The notes beneath the pieces were generated by a model. The model made no database searches. It worked only from the letters and a program-made list of their open reading frames with translations, and was not told the DNA's origin. A stretch of DNA of 64,000 bases. Source: Myroides sp. NP-2. GTDB lineage: Bacteria > Bacteroidota > Bacteroidia > Flavobacteriales > Flavobacteriaceae. Made by a program: the position numbers and the translations under genes. Location of the stretch: assembly GCF_014145665.1 (NCBI RefSeq), contig NZ_JACHTD010000005.1:1-64000 (forward strand). The letters are read 5' to 3'. Of the stretch, positions 11,201-19,286 are shown in pieces. Within the stretch, counting starts at the first letter, position 1, and the number at the start of each line of letters is the position of its first letter.

Positions 11201-12656
11201 CACCTAGAATTGCAAAGGACACCGTCATCGCCATGGGACCAAACATCTTACCTTCAATACCCGTTAGGGCTAAAATTGGCAAATACACAATCAGAATGAT
11301 GATTTCTCCAAAAGAAGCACTTGTTCGTATTTTGGAAGCTGCAGTATACACTTCCGCATTCATTTCCTGCTGAGAGAGTTTTCTGTTTTTCCCCAAATGC
11401 AGTCGATGGACAATAGCCTCAACTATGATAACTGCACCATCGACGATTAAACCGAAATCTATTGCTCCCAAACTCATGAGGTTTCCACTAACGCCAAACA
11501 GCTTCATCAAACTAATGGCAAACAACAAAGACAAGGGAATCACCGAAGCCACAATCAACCCAGCACGCCAATTTCCCAAGAGTAAAACCAAAACAAACAC
11601 AACGATCAACGCCCCTTCTACTAGGTTTGTTTTAATGGTATTTACGGTTTTATCAATGAGTTTGGTACGGTCTATAAACGATTCAATGGCAACGCCTTCA
11701 GGCAAAGTTTTTTCAATTTGCGTCATTTTTTCCTTGACTAATTTCACCACTTCCTGTGTGTTCGCGTCTTTTAGCATCATCACCATGCCACTCACATCCT
11801 CGCCTTTTCCGTCTTTGGTTACGGCTCCATAGCGAATGCTACTCCCAATTTTCACTTCCGCTACATCACGTATTAAAATTGGCGAACCATTTACCGTTTT
11901 AACTACGATTTTCTCAATGTCCTCCATCGACTGAACCATCCCTATACTGCGAATAAAATAAGCATAGGGCTTTTTGTCAATATAAGCACCCCCCGTATTC
12001 TCGTTATTTTGTTCTAAAGCGTCGAAAATTTCAAGAATGGAAGTATTCATACTTTTGAGTCGATCAGGCTGTACAGCCACCTCATATTGTTTCAAATGTC
12101 CCCCCAAAGTGTTGACTTCTGCGACACCTTTTACCCCAATGAGCTGAGGTTTGATAATCCAATCTTGAATGGTACGCAAATCCATACTGTTGTATTGAGC
12201 TTCATACCCCTCTTTGGGATAAACAACATATTGATATATTTCTCCCAAGCCCGTACTAACAGGAGCCAACTCAGGCGTTCCTACATTTTTGGGAATTACT
12301 TCCTCTGCGGCTTTCAGATTTTCGTTAATCTGATTTCTCGCCCAATAAATATCGGTATCTTCTGTAAAAACAACGGTAACTACGCTCAAGCCAAAGCGAC
12401 TGATCGAGCGGAGTTCGGTAATATTAGGGATAGGTTTTACCGCTTGTTCAATGGGATAAGTAATAAACTGCTCTACCTCTTGCGTTGCCAAAGTAGGTGA
12501 GCTCGTAATAATTTGCACCTGATTATTCGTAATATCAGGCTGTGTATCCATAGGCAAATGCATCAAAGAATAACTTCCTACTGCGATGATTCCCAGCACA
12601 AAGAGTCCTATAATGAATTTGTTTCGGATACTAAATTGAATGATTTTATCTAGCAT
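8292..12656 (-). CDS. CzcA-type heavy-metal RND pump fused to TolC-like channel
   Basis: A 1454-residue fusion. Residues 1 to about 1030 are a complete HME-RND proton antiporter with 12 helices and two large periplasmic loops. The TM4 proton-relay motif [17 protein letters not shown] and the [25 protein letters not shown] segment match CzcA (divalent Zn/Co/Cd) better than the Cu/Ag pump CusA, as I recall those sequences. From about residue 1030 a hydrophobic segment ending AQAQ resembles an internal signal peptide and leads into an outer-membrane efflux protein domain of about 400 residues ([18 protein letters not shown] onwards). The fusion is known in Bacteroidota. The adaptor gene follows 12 bases downstream and DUF6660 precedes it by 70 bases. 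Metal specificity is inferred. Confidence 0.93.
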   Translation of the reverse strand: [1454 protein letters not shown]

Positions 12657-12726
12657 CTTGGTATAAATATAAAGGGTAATAAAAGTGTTAACCTCTAAGG
12701 AGGTTCACGTTCATTAATCGATAAAT

Positions 12727-13059
12727 TTATACGAGCTTAGGCGGTTGCCAGATGTGATAAACGAGGCTTTCTACAAAAGGATAAGGGTGTATTGTTTTCG
12801 CTGTACGAATCGTTTGCACAGGAATATCAAGTACGTAAAGCGATAAGCTTATGTTCACTGATACAGCACAACATACACATGCACAAAACGGAGAACATGC
12901 ATCAAGCGCATCGGAACTGTGATTTACTTCGGTCACATGATCTGCCACATTCTCCACTTGGGGCACAGATGAAACATATCTATCCGCACATGGATAGAAC
13001 GAAATAACCAAAACGATTATCGCTAAAAGTAAAGATACTATGTAATTGTATTGTTTCAT
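12727..13059 (-). CDS. Cysteine-rich DUF6660-like membrane-anchored protein
   Basis: A 110-residue protein with one N-terminal hydrophobic segment (about residues 8-23) followed by a short ectodomain rich in His and Cys (VTEVNHSSDALDACSPFCACVCCAV). It matches my recollection of DUF6660, a family found directly upstream of CusA/CzcA-type pumps in Flavobacteria. The Cys cluster suggests metal binding or sensing in the periplasm; the exact role is unknown. A TATTTTTG box on the minus strand (13065-13072) ends only 5 bases before the ATG, so the mRNA may have almost no leader. It is first in the efflux operon. Confidence 0.75.
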   Translation of the reverse strand: MKQYNYIVSLLLAIIVLVISFYPCADRYVSSVPQVENVADHVTEVNHSSDALDACSPFCACVCCAVSVNISLSLYVLDIPVQTIRTAKTIHPYPFVESLVYHIWQPPKLV

Positions 13060-13121
13060 CCCTACAAAAATAGCAAGAGTTTTTTAATTATAATACATAT
13101 TCCCGCCTCTTTGCAACAGGA

Positions 13122-13153
13122 TTGCAATACAAAGTATGATAAAAATAAATTTG
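13122..13153 (+). promoter_or_regulatory. Bacteroidota-type promoter
   Basis: TTG (13122-13124), 21 bases, then TAAATTTG (13146-13153), a good fit to the Bacteroidota -33/-7 pattern. A second -7-like TATTTTTG lies at 13224-13231. Transcription would run plus-ward through the 307-base gene-free stretch 13060-13366 toward the ATPase gene, meeting a terminator at 13305-13340 first. Confidence 0.5.
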
Positions 13154-13304
13154 GCATCATCTTTGTACAATGTTAAATATAAAAATTATTTAAAATTACC
13201 GTAACACAGTTCAAAAAATAATTTATTTTTGACATTCTGAGGAAAACAATAATACCCAAAATAGCCCGCTAGAAATAGCAAAAACAACAAACAACAAATG
13301 AATT

Positions 13305-13340
13305 AGCCTTTTCTTTCCCAGGAAAAGGCTTTTCTCTTTT
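13305..13340 (+). terminator. Intrinsic terminator upstream of the ATPase gene
   Basis: AGCCTTTTC (13305-13313) pairs with GAAAAGGCT (13322-13330) and is followed by TTTCTCTTTTT on the plus strand. No plus-strand protein gene lies upstream, so it either ends a short non-coding RNA begun at the promoter near 13122-13231 or acts as an attenuator for the ATPase gene that starts 27 bases later. Confidence 0.6.
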
Positions 13341-13366
13341 TCTCAATCAACTGATTAATCAAAAAT

Positions 13367-13906
13367 ATGAGTCAATTTTACATTTTCACCGGTGGTCCTG
13401 GCAGCGGGAAGTCGTCTGTGCTTGAAGCTCTTGCCTCAATGGGATACACCACAGTTCCTGAAGTGGGACGTGCTATCATCAAACAGCAAATGCAAGAAGG
13501 AGGGGAAGCACTTCCTTGGCTGAATAAACAGCTTTTTTTTGAACAAATGCTCCATCAATCACAGACTGATTACCACAAGCAATCGAAAGATGTGCTTACT
13601 TTCTTTGATCGCGGCTTACTCGATAGTATTGGTTATGCCACCCTAGAAGAACTCCTTATCTCTCCCCTCCACCTCGACCTAGCGCAAGCGACAATCTATG
13701 CTCCTCTGGTTTTTATTTTTCCTCCTTGGCAGGCAATTTATCAAAACGACACAGAGCGTAAGCAAGACTTTGAACTCGCTGTTCGAACTTATGAAACCAT
13801 GCAACTTACCTACCAAAGATTTGGGTATCAACTCCTAGAGGTACCCTGCACTTCTGTCGAAAAAAGGGCAGAATTTATTGTAAATTCTCTCCATTTAAAC
13901 CAATAG
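13367..13906 (+). CDS. AAA_28-family P-loop ATPase/kinase-like protein
   Basis: A 179-residue soluble P-loop NTPase. Walker A is GGPGSGKSS (residues 9-17), a Walker B-like LTFFDRGLLDSIGY follows at about 77-90, and arginines in NDTERKQDF (about 125) resemble a lid. This pattern fits the AAA_28 family of small predicted ATPases, distantly kinase-like. Substrate and pathway are unknown. The start is well placed 27 bases after a terminator-like hairpin, which suggests attenuation or an independent promoter inside the leader. A TauE-type permease gene follows 46 bases later on the same strand. Confidence 0.82.
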   Translation: MSQFYIFTGGPGSGKSSVLEALASMGYTTVPEVGRAIIKQQMQEGGEALPWLNKQLFFEQMLHQSQTDYHKQSKDVLTFFDRGLLDSIGYATLEELLISPLHLDLAQATIYAPLVFIFPPWQAIYQNDTERKQDFELAVRTYETMQLTYQRFGYQLLEVPCTSVEKRAEFIVNSLHLNQ

Positions 13907-13952
13907 ATGAACTACCTTTACGCATGAAATAACATAGGTTATTTTGTATTGT

Positions 13953-14717
13953 ATGGAACTTGATATTATCTTCTATCTGTGTATAGTTGCTTTTTGTGCT
14001 GGCTTCATTGATGCTATTGCTGGCGGCGGTGGACTAATTCAAACGCCTCTAGGGCTTGCCTTACTGCCTGCACTTCCCGTATCTTCTGTTATTGGTACAC
14101 TAAAAATACCCGCTTTTTCAGGAACGGCTATTGCTGTACTCCAATACCTCAAGCGAACCAAAATTCAATGGTCGTATTTTTTACTGCTAGCCATCCTATC
14201 TTGCGCAAGTGCCTTTTTCGGCTCTTATACGCTAACGATAGTAAACAACGACTTTATGAAGCCCCTACTGCTCATCATTCTCGTTCTACTCTGGGTGTTC
14301 ACCTATTTTAAAAAAGACTTTACAAAGAAACATTTAACTGAAATAACGGCCAAAAAAAGATATACCTATGGCATCATCATCGCATTGCTTATTGGTTTTT
14401 ACGATGGATTTATTGGTCCCGCAACGGGAACCTTCTTTATCATGGGATTCGTCTTCTTAATCGGGTTCGACTTTTTTAAAGCTTCTGCATACGCTAAACT
14501 CATCAATCTATTTACCAATTTAGGAAGCATTTGCCTATTCTTATTAAAAGGACAGATCATCTGGTCCGTGGCTCTTCCTATGGCCGTTTGCAACGGAATT
14601 GGTGGGTATTGCGGCGCCAAATTAGCCATCCTAAAGGGACAACAATGGGTGCGCTATGTGTTCTTATTTATTATGCTAATCGCAATAGGTAGATTTGGCT
14701 ATGAAGTGATTGTTTGA
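13953..14717 (+). CDS. TauE/SafE family permease
   Basis: A 254-residue integral membrane protein with about eight helices, family TauE/SafE/YfcA (DUF81), proposed exporters of sulfite or organosulfonates. The first helix carries the diagnostic AGFIDAIAGGGGLIQTP motif and the repeat motif recurs as IGFYDGFIGPATGTFFIMG in the second half. The ATG at 13953 is preferred over a TTG at 13944 because it opens directly on the helix. It probably shares a transcript with the ATPase 46 bases upstream; substrate cannot be told from sequence. Confidence 0.9.
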   Translation: MELDIIFYLCIVAFCAGFIDAIAGGGGLIQTPLGLALLPALPVSSVIGTLKIPAFSGTAIAVLQYLKRTKIQWSYFLLLAILSCASAFFGSYTLTIVNNDFMKPLLLIILVLLWVFTYFKKDFTKKHLTEITAKKRYTYGIIIALLIGFYDGFIGPATGTFFIMGFVFLIGFDFFKASAYAKLINLFTNLGSICLFLLKGQIIWSVALPMAVCNGIGGYCGAKLAILKGQQWVRYVFLFIMLIAIGRFGYEVIV

Positions 14718-15146
14718 TTTTTTCGGCTTTCGGCTTTTGTTGTTTGCCTTTTGGGTAGATTAATCTTTTACAAAGCAAGATATCTTGTAATTAAAAATAT
14801 TCTTTTTACTATGCTTTTATATTTTTACCTCATTTTGTAAGCAAATAAATATCTTTAGTTACACTTCTAGCATTTTGCCAAACATCTAATTATTCAAAGT
14901 AATAGGTATACATATGGGATATTAAAATAATTATCCTATCATAAAGCAAAACGCATTCTGTTACTTTAGCTACTAAATAGTGAAAAAAGTGGGTATATAA
15001 TTCTTTCCTGATGAATATACAAAGTAGAGAAGGAAAATGAAAACTTGAATTAATCGATTTTTAATTTGTAAAAAGTATTTCATCGTTTCTCATACAAGTA
15101 TATTTTTCTTACAAATTGTGGGCTCACCAAAAGCCAAACACCAAAA
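14718..15146. other. Gene-free convergent intergenic stretch
   Basis: 429 AT-rich bases between two convergent genes. It holds a perfect 12-bp palindrome CAAGATATCTTG (14776-14787) and a distant inverted repeat AATTTGTAA (15063-15071)/TTACAAATT (15109-15117), which could help end transcription of the exporter on the minus strand. No gene, RNA or promoter could be supported. Confidence 0.4.
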
Positions 15147-16721
15147 CTACCTACCTAGATCTTCCTCAATCTTTTCTCTATCCTTAGCACTAATCCACAG
15201 CTGTCCAATTTTAGACATACGGATTCGCGTTAATACATCTTTTGTACGCCCGTAATGGTGAAACAACGCATAGAGTAAAATACCTATACCCAGTATATTT
15301 AAAAAGCCGAAAATAATTTTATTTGATGCGAGAATTGCATTGAGTTGTACGATGCTAAGGTTGAGATTTCCACCAGATTGAATCAGTAAAACATCATCCA
15401 AATACAAGGCGAGGTTATTCAAACTCTGCACTTGTAGTTTGTATTGCAACCACGTAAATAGCGAACTAAAAATCCCCAAAGAAATAAACGTACGCCACAA
15501 CAATACGAAACCTATTAAACTCAACAAGCTAGGGATATCCAATTGATCTAGTGTGTAGTACCAAATCACAATAAACAAAATACTCATTCCCATACCCTTG
15601 AAAAACATCGGCAAGAGCCACAGCTCATAATTTAGTTCAGGCACCATAAAGAAATACATCATAACCGTATACAACATAAAGGAAGCAAACCCAACGAAAG
15701 TCAACATACGGATGGGAATGAGGCGATTGAACCATTGGTAAGCGATAATAGCACCAACGATTAGCCCGGGAATCATCATCATATTCAACGATGCGTTAGT
15801 CAACGCATTATAGCGCAATACCCCCATTGCAAATGTATTTTGTAAGTTGGTGGTTGCTAAATACATCCCCAAAAAGAATAGCATCACAATACCATGTCTC
15901 ACATTGTTCTTTTTAAATGCCTTTAGAGACAAAAAGGGACGAGTCAACAGCTGTTGTCGAAAGAAAAAAACAAAAGCCAAGAGTACAAAAGACACTGTTG
16001 CGTATTGAATATGCAGAGAATTAAACCAATCTTGTTGTTTGCCAAAGGCCAAGATATACCCCAAAATCATAAAGGCACTGACATACAACAATACGCTTAT
16101 CCAATCGATGTAAAACAAAGGCACTTTTCGCATAAAGCGCTGATTGTGTTGAAAGAGCAAACACAGTAGTGCAGTTAATAAGCACAAAGAGGCGTAAAGC
16201 AAATAGGCAAATTGCCAATTAGAATAGTAGGATATTTTGGTTATATAGTATCCTGCGATTTGGGTGACAATCAAAACGGCAGTATAGAAAATGCTGTAAA
16301 ACCGGCCTCTATTGCCATCTTTTGATAAAATAAACATCAAAGGAAGTACAACTTCCATCATACCGAGCATTTTAAATAGGCCGATTAAAAAGGAAGCGCC
16401 AATAATTACTTGTGGCTGATGAGTAGTTCCCATCACCATATACAAAAGTGCAATTCCCGTTAAACTGCCCACTAAAATTTCTTTGGTTCGAAAACGAGCT
16501 TTGATGCGGACAATCAAGGGCATAACCGTTCCCATGCCTACTACACTCGCATAATTTGCCCATAAATAATACTCACTCATTGCCCCTGTACTCCCTACCA
16601 GAAAGGTAATATTGGGTGTATAAATGGCGCTTACACCAAAGAAAATCAGTGCAATTACCACAAGAAGCAATAACATAACAGGTTTGGGAACCCAGGAGTG
16701 AAATAAACCTTGATTATACAT
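15147..16721 (-). CDS. MFS transporter, EmrB-like drug exporter
   Basis: A 524-residue inner-membrane transporter with about 14 helices, consistent with the DHA2 branch of the major facilitator superfamily. It lacks the strong motif A (GxLaDrxGrkx), showing only IVRIKARFRTKEIL after TM2, so it belongs to a divergent Bacteroidota group. Its gene follows an EmrA-like adaptor (15-base spacing) and a TolC-type channel, so it is the inner-membrane part of a three-component efflux system extruding toxic compounds directly to the outside. It is the last gene of the operon. Substrate unknown. Confidence 0.88.
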   Translation of the reverse strand: MYNQGLFHSWVPKPVMLLLLVVIALIFFGVSAIYTPNITFLVGSTGAMSEYYLWANYASVVGMGTVMPLIVRIKARFRTKEILVGSLTGIALLYMVMGTTHQPQVIIGASFLIGLFKMLGMMEVVLPLMFILSKDGNRGRFYSIFYTAVLIVTQIAGYYITKISYYSNWQFAYLLYASLCLLTALLCLLFQHNQRFMRKVPLFYIDWISVLLYVSAFMILGYILAFGKQQDWFNSLHIQYATVSFVLLAFVFFFRQQLLTRPFLSLKAFKKNNVRHGIVMLFFLGMYLATTNLQNTFAMGVLRYNALTNASLNMMMIPGLIVGAIIAYQWFNRLIPIRMLTFVGFASFMLYTVMMYFFMVPELNYELWLLPMFFKGMGMSILFIVIWYYTLDQLDIPSLLSLIGFVLLWRTFISLGIFSSLFTWLQYKLQVQSLNNLALYLDDVLLIQSGGNLNLSIVQLNAILASNKIIFGFLNILGIGILLYALFHHYGRTKDVLTRIRMSKIGQLWISAKDREKIEEDLGR

Positions 16722-16736
16722 AAATTGGTGGTTGTA

Positions 16737-17861
16737 CTACTTATTTTTGAGTTGGACGTTCATATTCATTCCCGCTTTTAAGCGGTTAATTTCTTCTTCT
16801 TTATTTGCTGGAGTAAACTCAATACGCACGGGAATGCGCTGTTGTACTTTAACGAAATTACCCGTTGAATTGTCTGTTGGCATGCTAGAATAACGATTGC
16901 CTGTTGCAGCTGAAATAGCTGTCACAACCCCTTCAAATTGCACTCCACGTACTGCGTCAGCTGTCATGGTTAAAATTGTTCCGATTTGGATATCGGGCAT
17001 TTGCGATTCTAAGAAGTTCGCAGTTACCCATTTATCGTTGTCGCGTACGATAGTTGTAATTTGCTGACTTGGGTTGAGCAGTTGGCCGACGCTGATATAT
17101 CGTCTGCCTATGGTTCCGTCATAAGGGGCGCGAATCACCGTATAAGACAAATTGAGTTGCGCCATATCTAACATCGCCTTGGTGCGTTTGATATCGGCCT
17201 CGTTTAACGCCAATCGCGTATCTATTTCTGACACAGACAATCGCGAGGTGGTTTGTTGCTTTTTTAAGGCTTCATAGGCCGCTTTCGCTGCTTCATACTC
17301 TGTACTCACCTGATCGTATTGTTGTTGGGTTACGGCCTCCGCATCAACTAAGTGTTGAAAGCGTTTTTTATTTTGCTCCGCATTCCACAAACGCGCTTGT
17401 GCTCCTTGTATATTCGAATCAAAAACACCAATCGAATTACTTGCCGTTTGTCTAGCGGATAGCGTAACTTCTTTGGCGGCAAGCGCACTTAAATACGCCG
17501 CCTCCGCTTGTTCTACTTGGGTGCGGATCTCACTGTCATCCAAAAGAACCAACGTATCCCCCTGTTTTACGCTTTGGTGTTCAATAAATCGAATTTCTTT
17601 AATATAAGCCGAAACACGAGTGTTAATCGGATTAATATACTCCTCTACTTGAGCTGATTCGGTATAATCCTTATCTCCAATGTGAAAGTATTTGGTTAAT
17701 AGCCAATAAAAAGCAAAGGCAATAACCAAAAAGGTCAAGGTATTTAGCAAAATAATTTTTCGCTTTTTAGTGACTTCTTGCTTGTGATTAATGGTAATCG
17801 GACCACTTTTTTTCGGTTGTGTTTCCGTAGGTGCTGTAGTAGTATTGTCTGTTTGTTCCAT
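16737..17861 (-). CDS. HlyD/EmrA family secretion adaptor
   Basis: A 374-residue membrane-fusion protein with a cytoplasmic N-terminus, one transmembrane helix (about 36-54, LNTLTFLVIAFAFYWLL) and a periplasmic part. The biotinyl-lipoyl halves (EEYINPINTRVSAYIKEIRF and VIRAPYDGTIGRRYISVGQLLNPSQ) flank an alanine/glutamine-rich coiled-coil hairpin (about 105-225). A beta-barrel follows with the PVRIEF motif typical of EmrA. It sits between the tolC-like gene (19 bases upstream) and the MFS gene (15 bases downstream), giving the tripartite order channel-adaptor-pump. Confidence 0.92.
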   Translation of the reverse strand: MEQTDNTTTAPTETQPKKSGPITINHKQEVTKKRKIILLNTLTFLVIAFAFYWLLTKYFHIGDKDYTESAQVEEYINPINTRVSAYIKEIRFIEHQSVKQGDTLVLLDDSEIRTQVEQAEAAYLSALAAKEVTLSARQTASNSIGVFDSNIQGAQARLWNAEQNKKRFQHLVDAEAVTQQQYDQVSTEYEAAKAAYEALKKQQTTSRLSVSEIDTRLALNEADIKRTKAMLDMAQLNLSYTVIRAPYDGTIGRRYISVGQLLNPSQQITTIVRDNDKWVTANFLESQMPDIQIGTILTMTADAVRGVQFEGVVTAISAATGNRYSSMPTDNSTGNFVKVQQRIPVRIEFTPANKEEEINRLKAGMNMNVQLKNK

Positions 17862-17880
17862 GTGAATAGTCGTTCGTTTC

Positions 17881-19200
17881 TTACAACGTTCCCGTTGCTT
17901 TTACTAAACTGTAGTATTGATAAAGTACTTGTATCTGAGCGTTAGCATAGTTCAATTCTGCTTCGAGTTTGGCATTTGTAGCGTCTGTCATTTCCGCTTG
18001 AATCGCCAATTGGTTGTAGTATTTGGACTCAATAATGCGGTAATTTTCCTGGGCCAACTGCTGGCTTTTTTGTAGTAAACTCGCCTGCTGAATTGATTCT
18101 TCGTATTTAGTATAAGCGGCGTGTACGCTCATTTCAACTTGTTGCATCGCCCATACTTTGGTCTCTTCCGCCTTTTGTTTTTGCAAGCGTTCTAACTTGA
18201 TCTTTTTAGGTGCTTTATACAAATTGTCCAAGCTGTAATTTAACGATACCCCAACCTGCCATGTATTGGTATACATATCTAAAACTGGGGTTGACGTCGT
18301 CATCGGTCTACTCATCGAATAGCCTCCCACTGCAGCTAGAGCAGGATATTGATCCGTTTTGGCTAGCTCAATTTTTTTATCGGCAACAACTACCGCTTGA
18401 TCCGATAGTTTTAAGGTTGGATGTTGCGCATAAGCAACATTCAAATACTCCTCATACATTCCTAGCAGTTCTTTTTCTTCCATCCCTTCGGAAGGTAGAA
18501 TTTTCGTTTGCGTATCTAATCCCAAGGCAATTGCTAAATTGTAGTTGACAATCGACAGCATATTGTTGACCACCAACAGCGCTTGATCGATGTTTTGCAA
18601 CGCCAACTCGGCGCGAATGACTTCATTACGCGTCAACATTCCTTGGCTGTAAAACTGCTTGACATTTTCCAATCGAATCTGTCCCAGTTGTTTATTATTC
18701 TGATAGACTTGTTGCTGATTGATGAGCTTATAAAGGTCTAAATAGTTGGAAATCACTAAAAACTTAATGCTTTGTTGGTCGTTCATCCAATCCAACTCGG
18801 CCAATTGTTCACCAATTTTCGCAAGTTCAATGGATTTTTTAATCGCTCCCCCTTTGTATAGAAGTTCCGATGCCTGAATAGCATAAGAATTGCCAAAATG
18901 CGGTATGTCTGTTGTCGTTACTTTAGAGAAGTCTCTATCGAGAATTAAGGCATCCCCCAAATAAGCTGCTGTTGCAGAAACACCAATTGTCGGAAGTTGG
19001 GCTAGTTGGGCTATTTGGGTTTGTTGATTGGCAATATTTTTTTGTTGAGCACTGATTTTCAACTGTTGATGATTGGCTAATGCTAGCTCTATAGTTTCTT
19101 CTACTGTTAGTTTTTTGGGAAGTTGCTGTCCGTATCCCCAAGTAGTCGAAAGCAATAAACCGGCAAAACCACCAAAAATTGTGCGCCATTTACTTTTCAT
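17881..19200 (-). CDS. TolC family outer-membrane channel
   Basis: A 439-residue outer-membrane efflux protein. It has a signal peptide (FGGFAGLLLSTTWGYGQ) and two repeats of the TolC fold: LTVEETIELALANHQQLKIS, then long helices, and a second half from about residue 240 (YAQHPTLKLSDQAVVVADKKIELAKTDQYPAL). It serves the HlyD-MFS pair encoded next and is the first gene of that operon. A well-spaced promoter (19223-19253) lies just upstream, and an AraC-type regulator is encoded before it on the same strand. Confidence 0.93.
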   Translation of the reverse strand: MKSKWRTIFGGFAGLLLSTTWGYGQQLPKKLTVEETIELALANHQQLKISAQQKNIANQQTQIAQLAQLPTIGVSATAAYLGDALILDRDFSKVTTTDIPHFGNSYAIQASELLYKGGAIKKSIELAKIGEQLAELDWMNDQQSIKFLVISNYLDLYKLINQQQVYQNNKQLGQIRLENVKQFYSQGMLTRNEVIRAELALQNIDQALLVVNNMLSIVNYNLAIALGLDTQTKILPSEGMEEKELLGMYEEYLNVAYAQHPTLKLSDQAVVVADKKIELAKTDQYPALAAVGGYSMSRPMTTSTPVLDMYTNTWQVGVSLNYSLDNLYKAPKKIKLERLQKQKAEETKVWAMQQVEMSVHAAYTKYEESIQQASLLQKSQQLAQENYRIIESKYYNQLAIQAEMTDATNAKLEAELNYANAQIQVLYQYYSLVKATGTL

Positions 19201-19222
19201 TCTTTCCTTTGTTTTAGGCTGA

Positions 19223-19253
19223 CAAAGTTAAAAGCTATCGAAAGCAGGCACAA
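19223..19253 (-). promoter_or_regulatory. Promoter of the tolC-emrA-MFS operon
   Basis: Reading on the minus strand: TTG (19253-19251), 20 bases, TAACTTTG (19230-19223), then 22 bases to the tolC ATG. This fits the Bacteroidota -33/-7 consensus and separates the efflux operon from the AraC regulator gene upstream. Confidence 0.6.
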
Positions 19254-19286
19254 TGATTGAAATTATCAATAAGATGTTCAAAAGTA

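Noticed and set aside
13268..13279. GCTAGAAATAGC, resembling the loop of a Cas9 single-guide RNA
   Set aside because: Only a 4-bp stem with a GAAA loop; no repeat array, anti-repeat or cas gene is in the window, so the likeness is chance.
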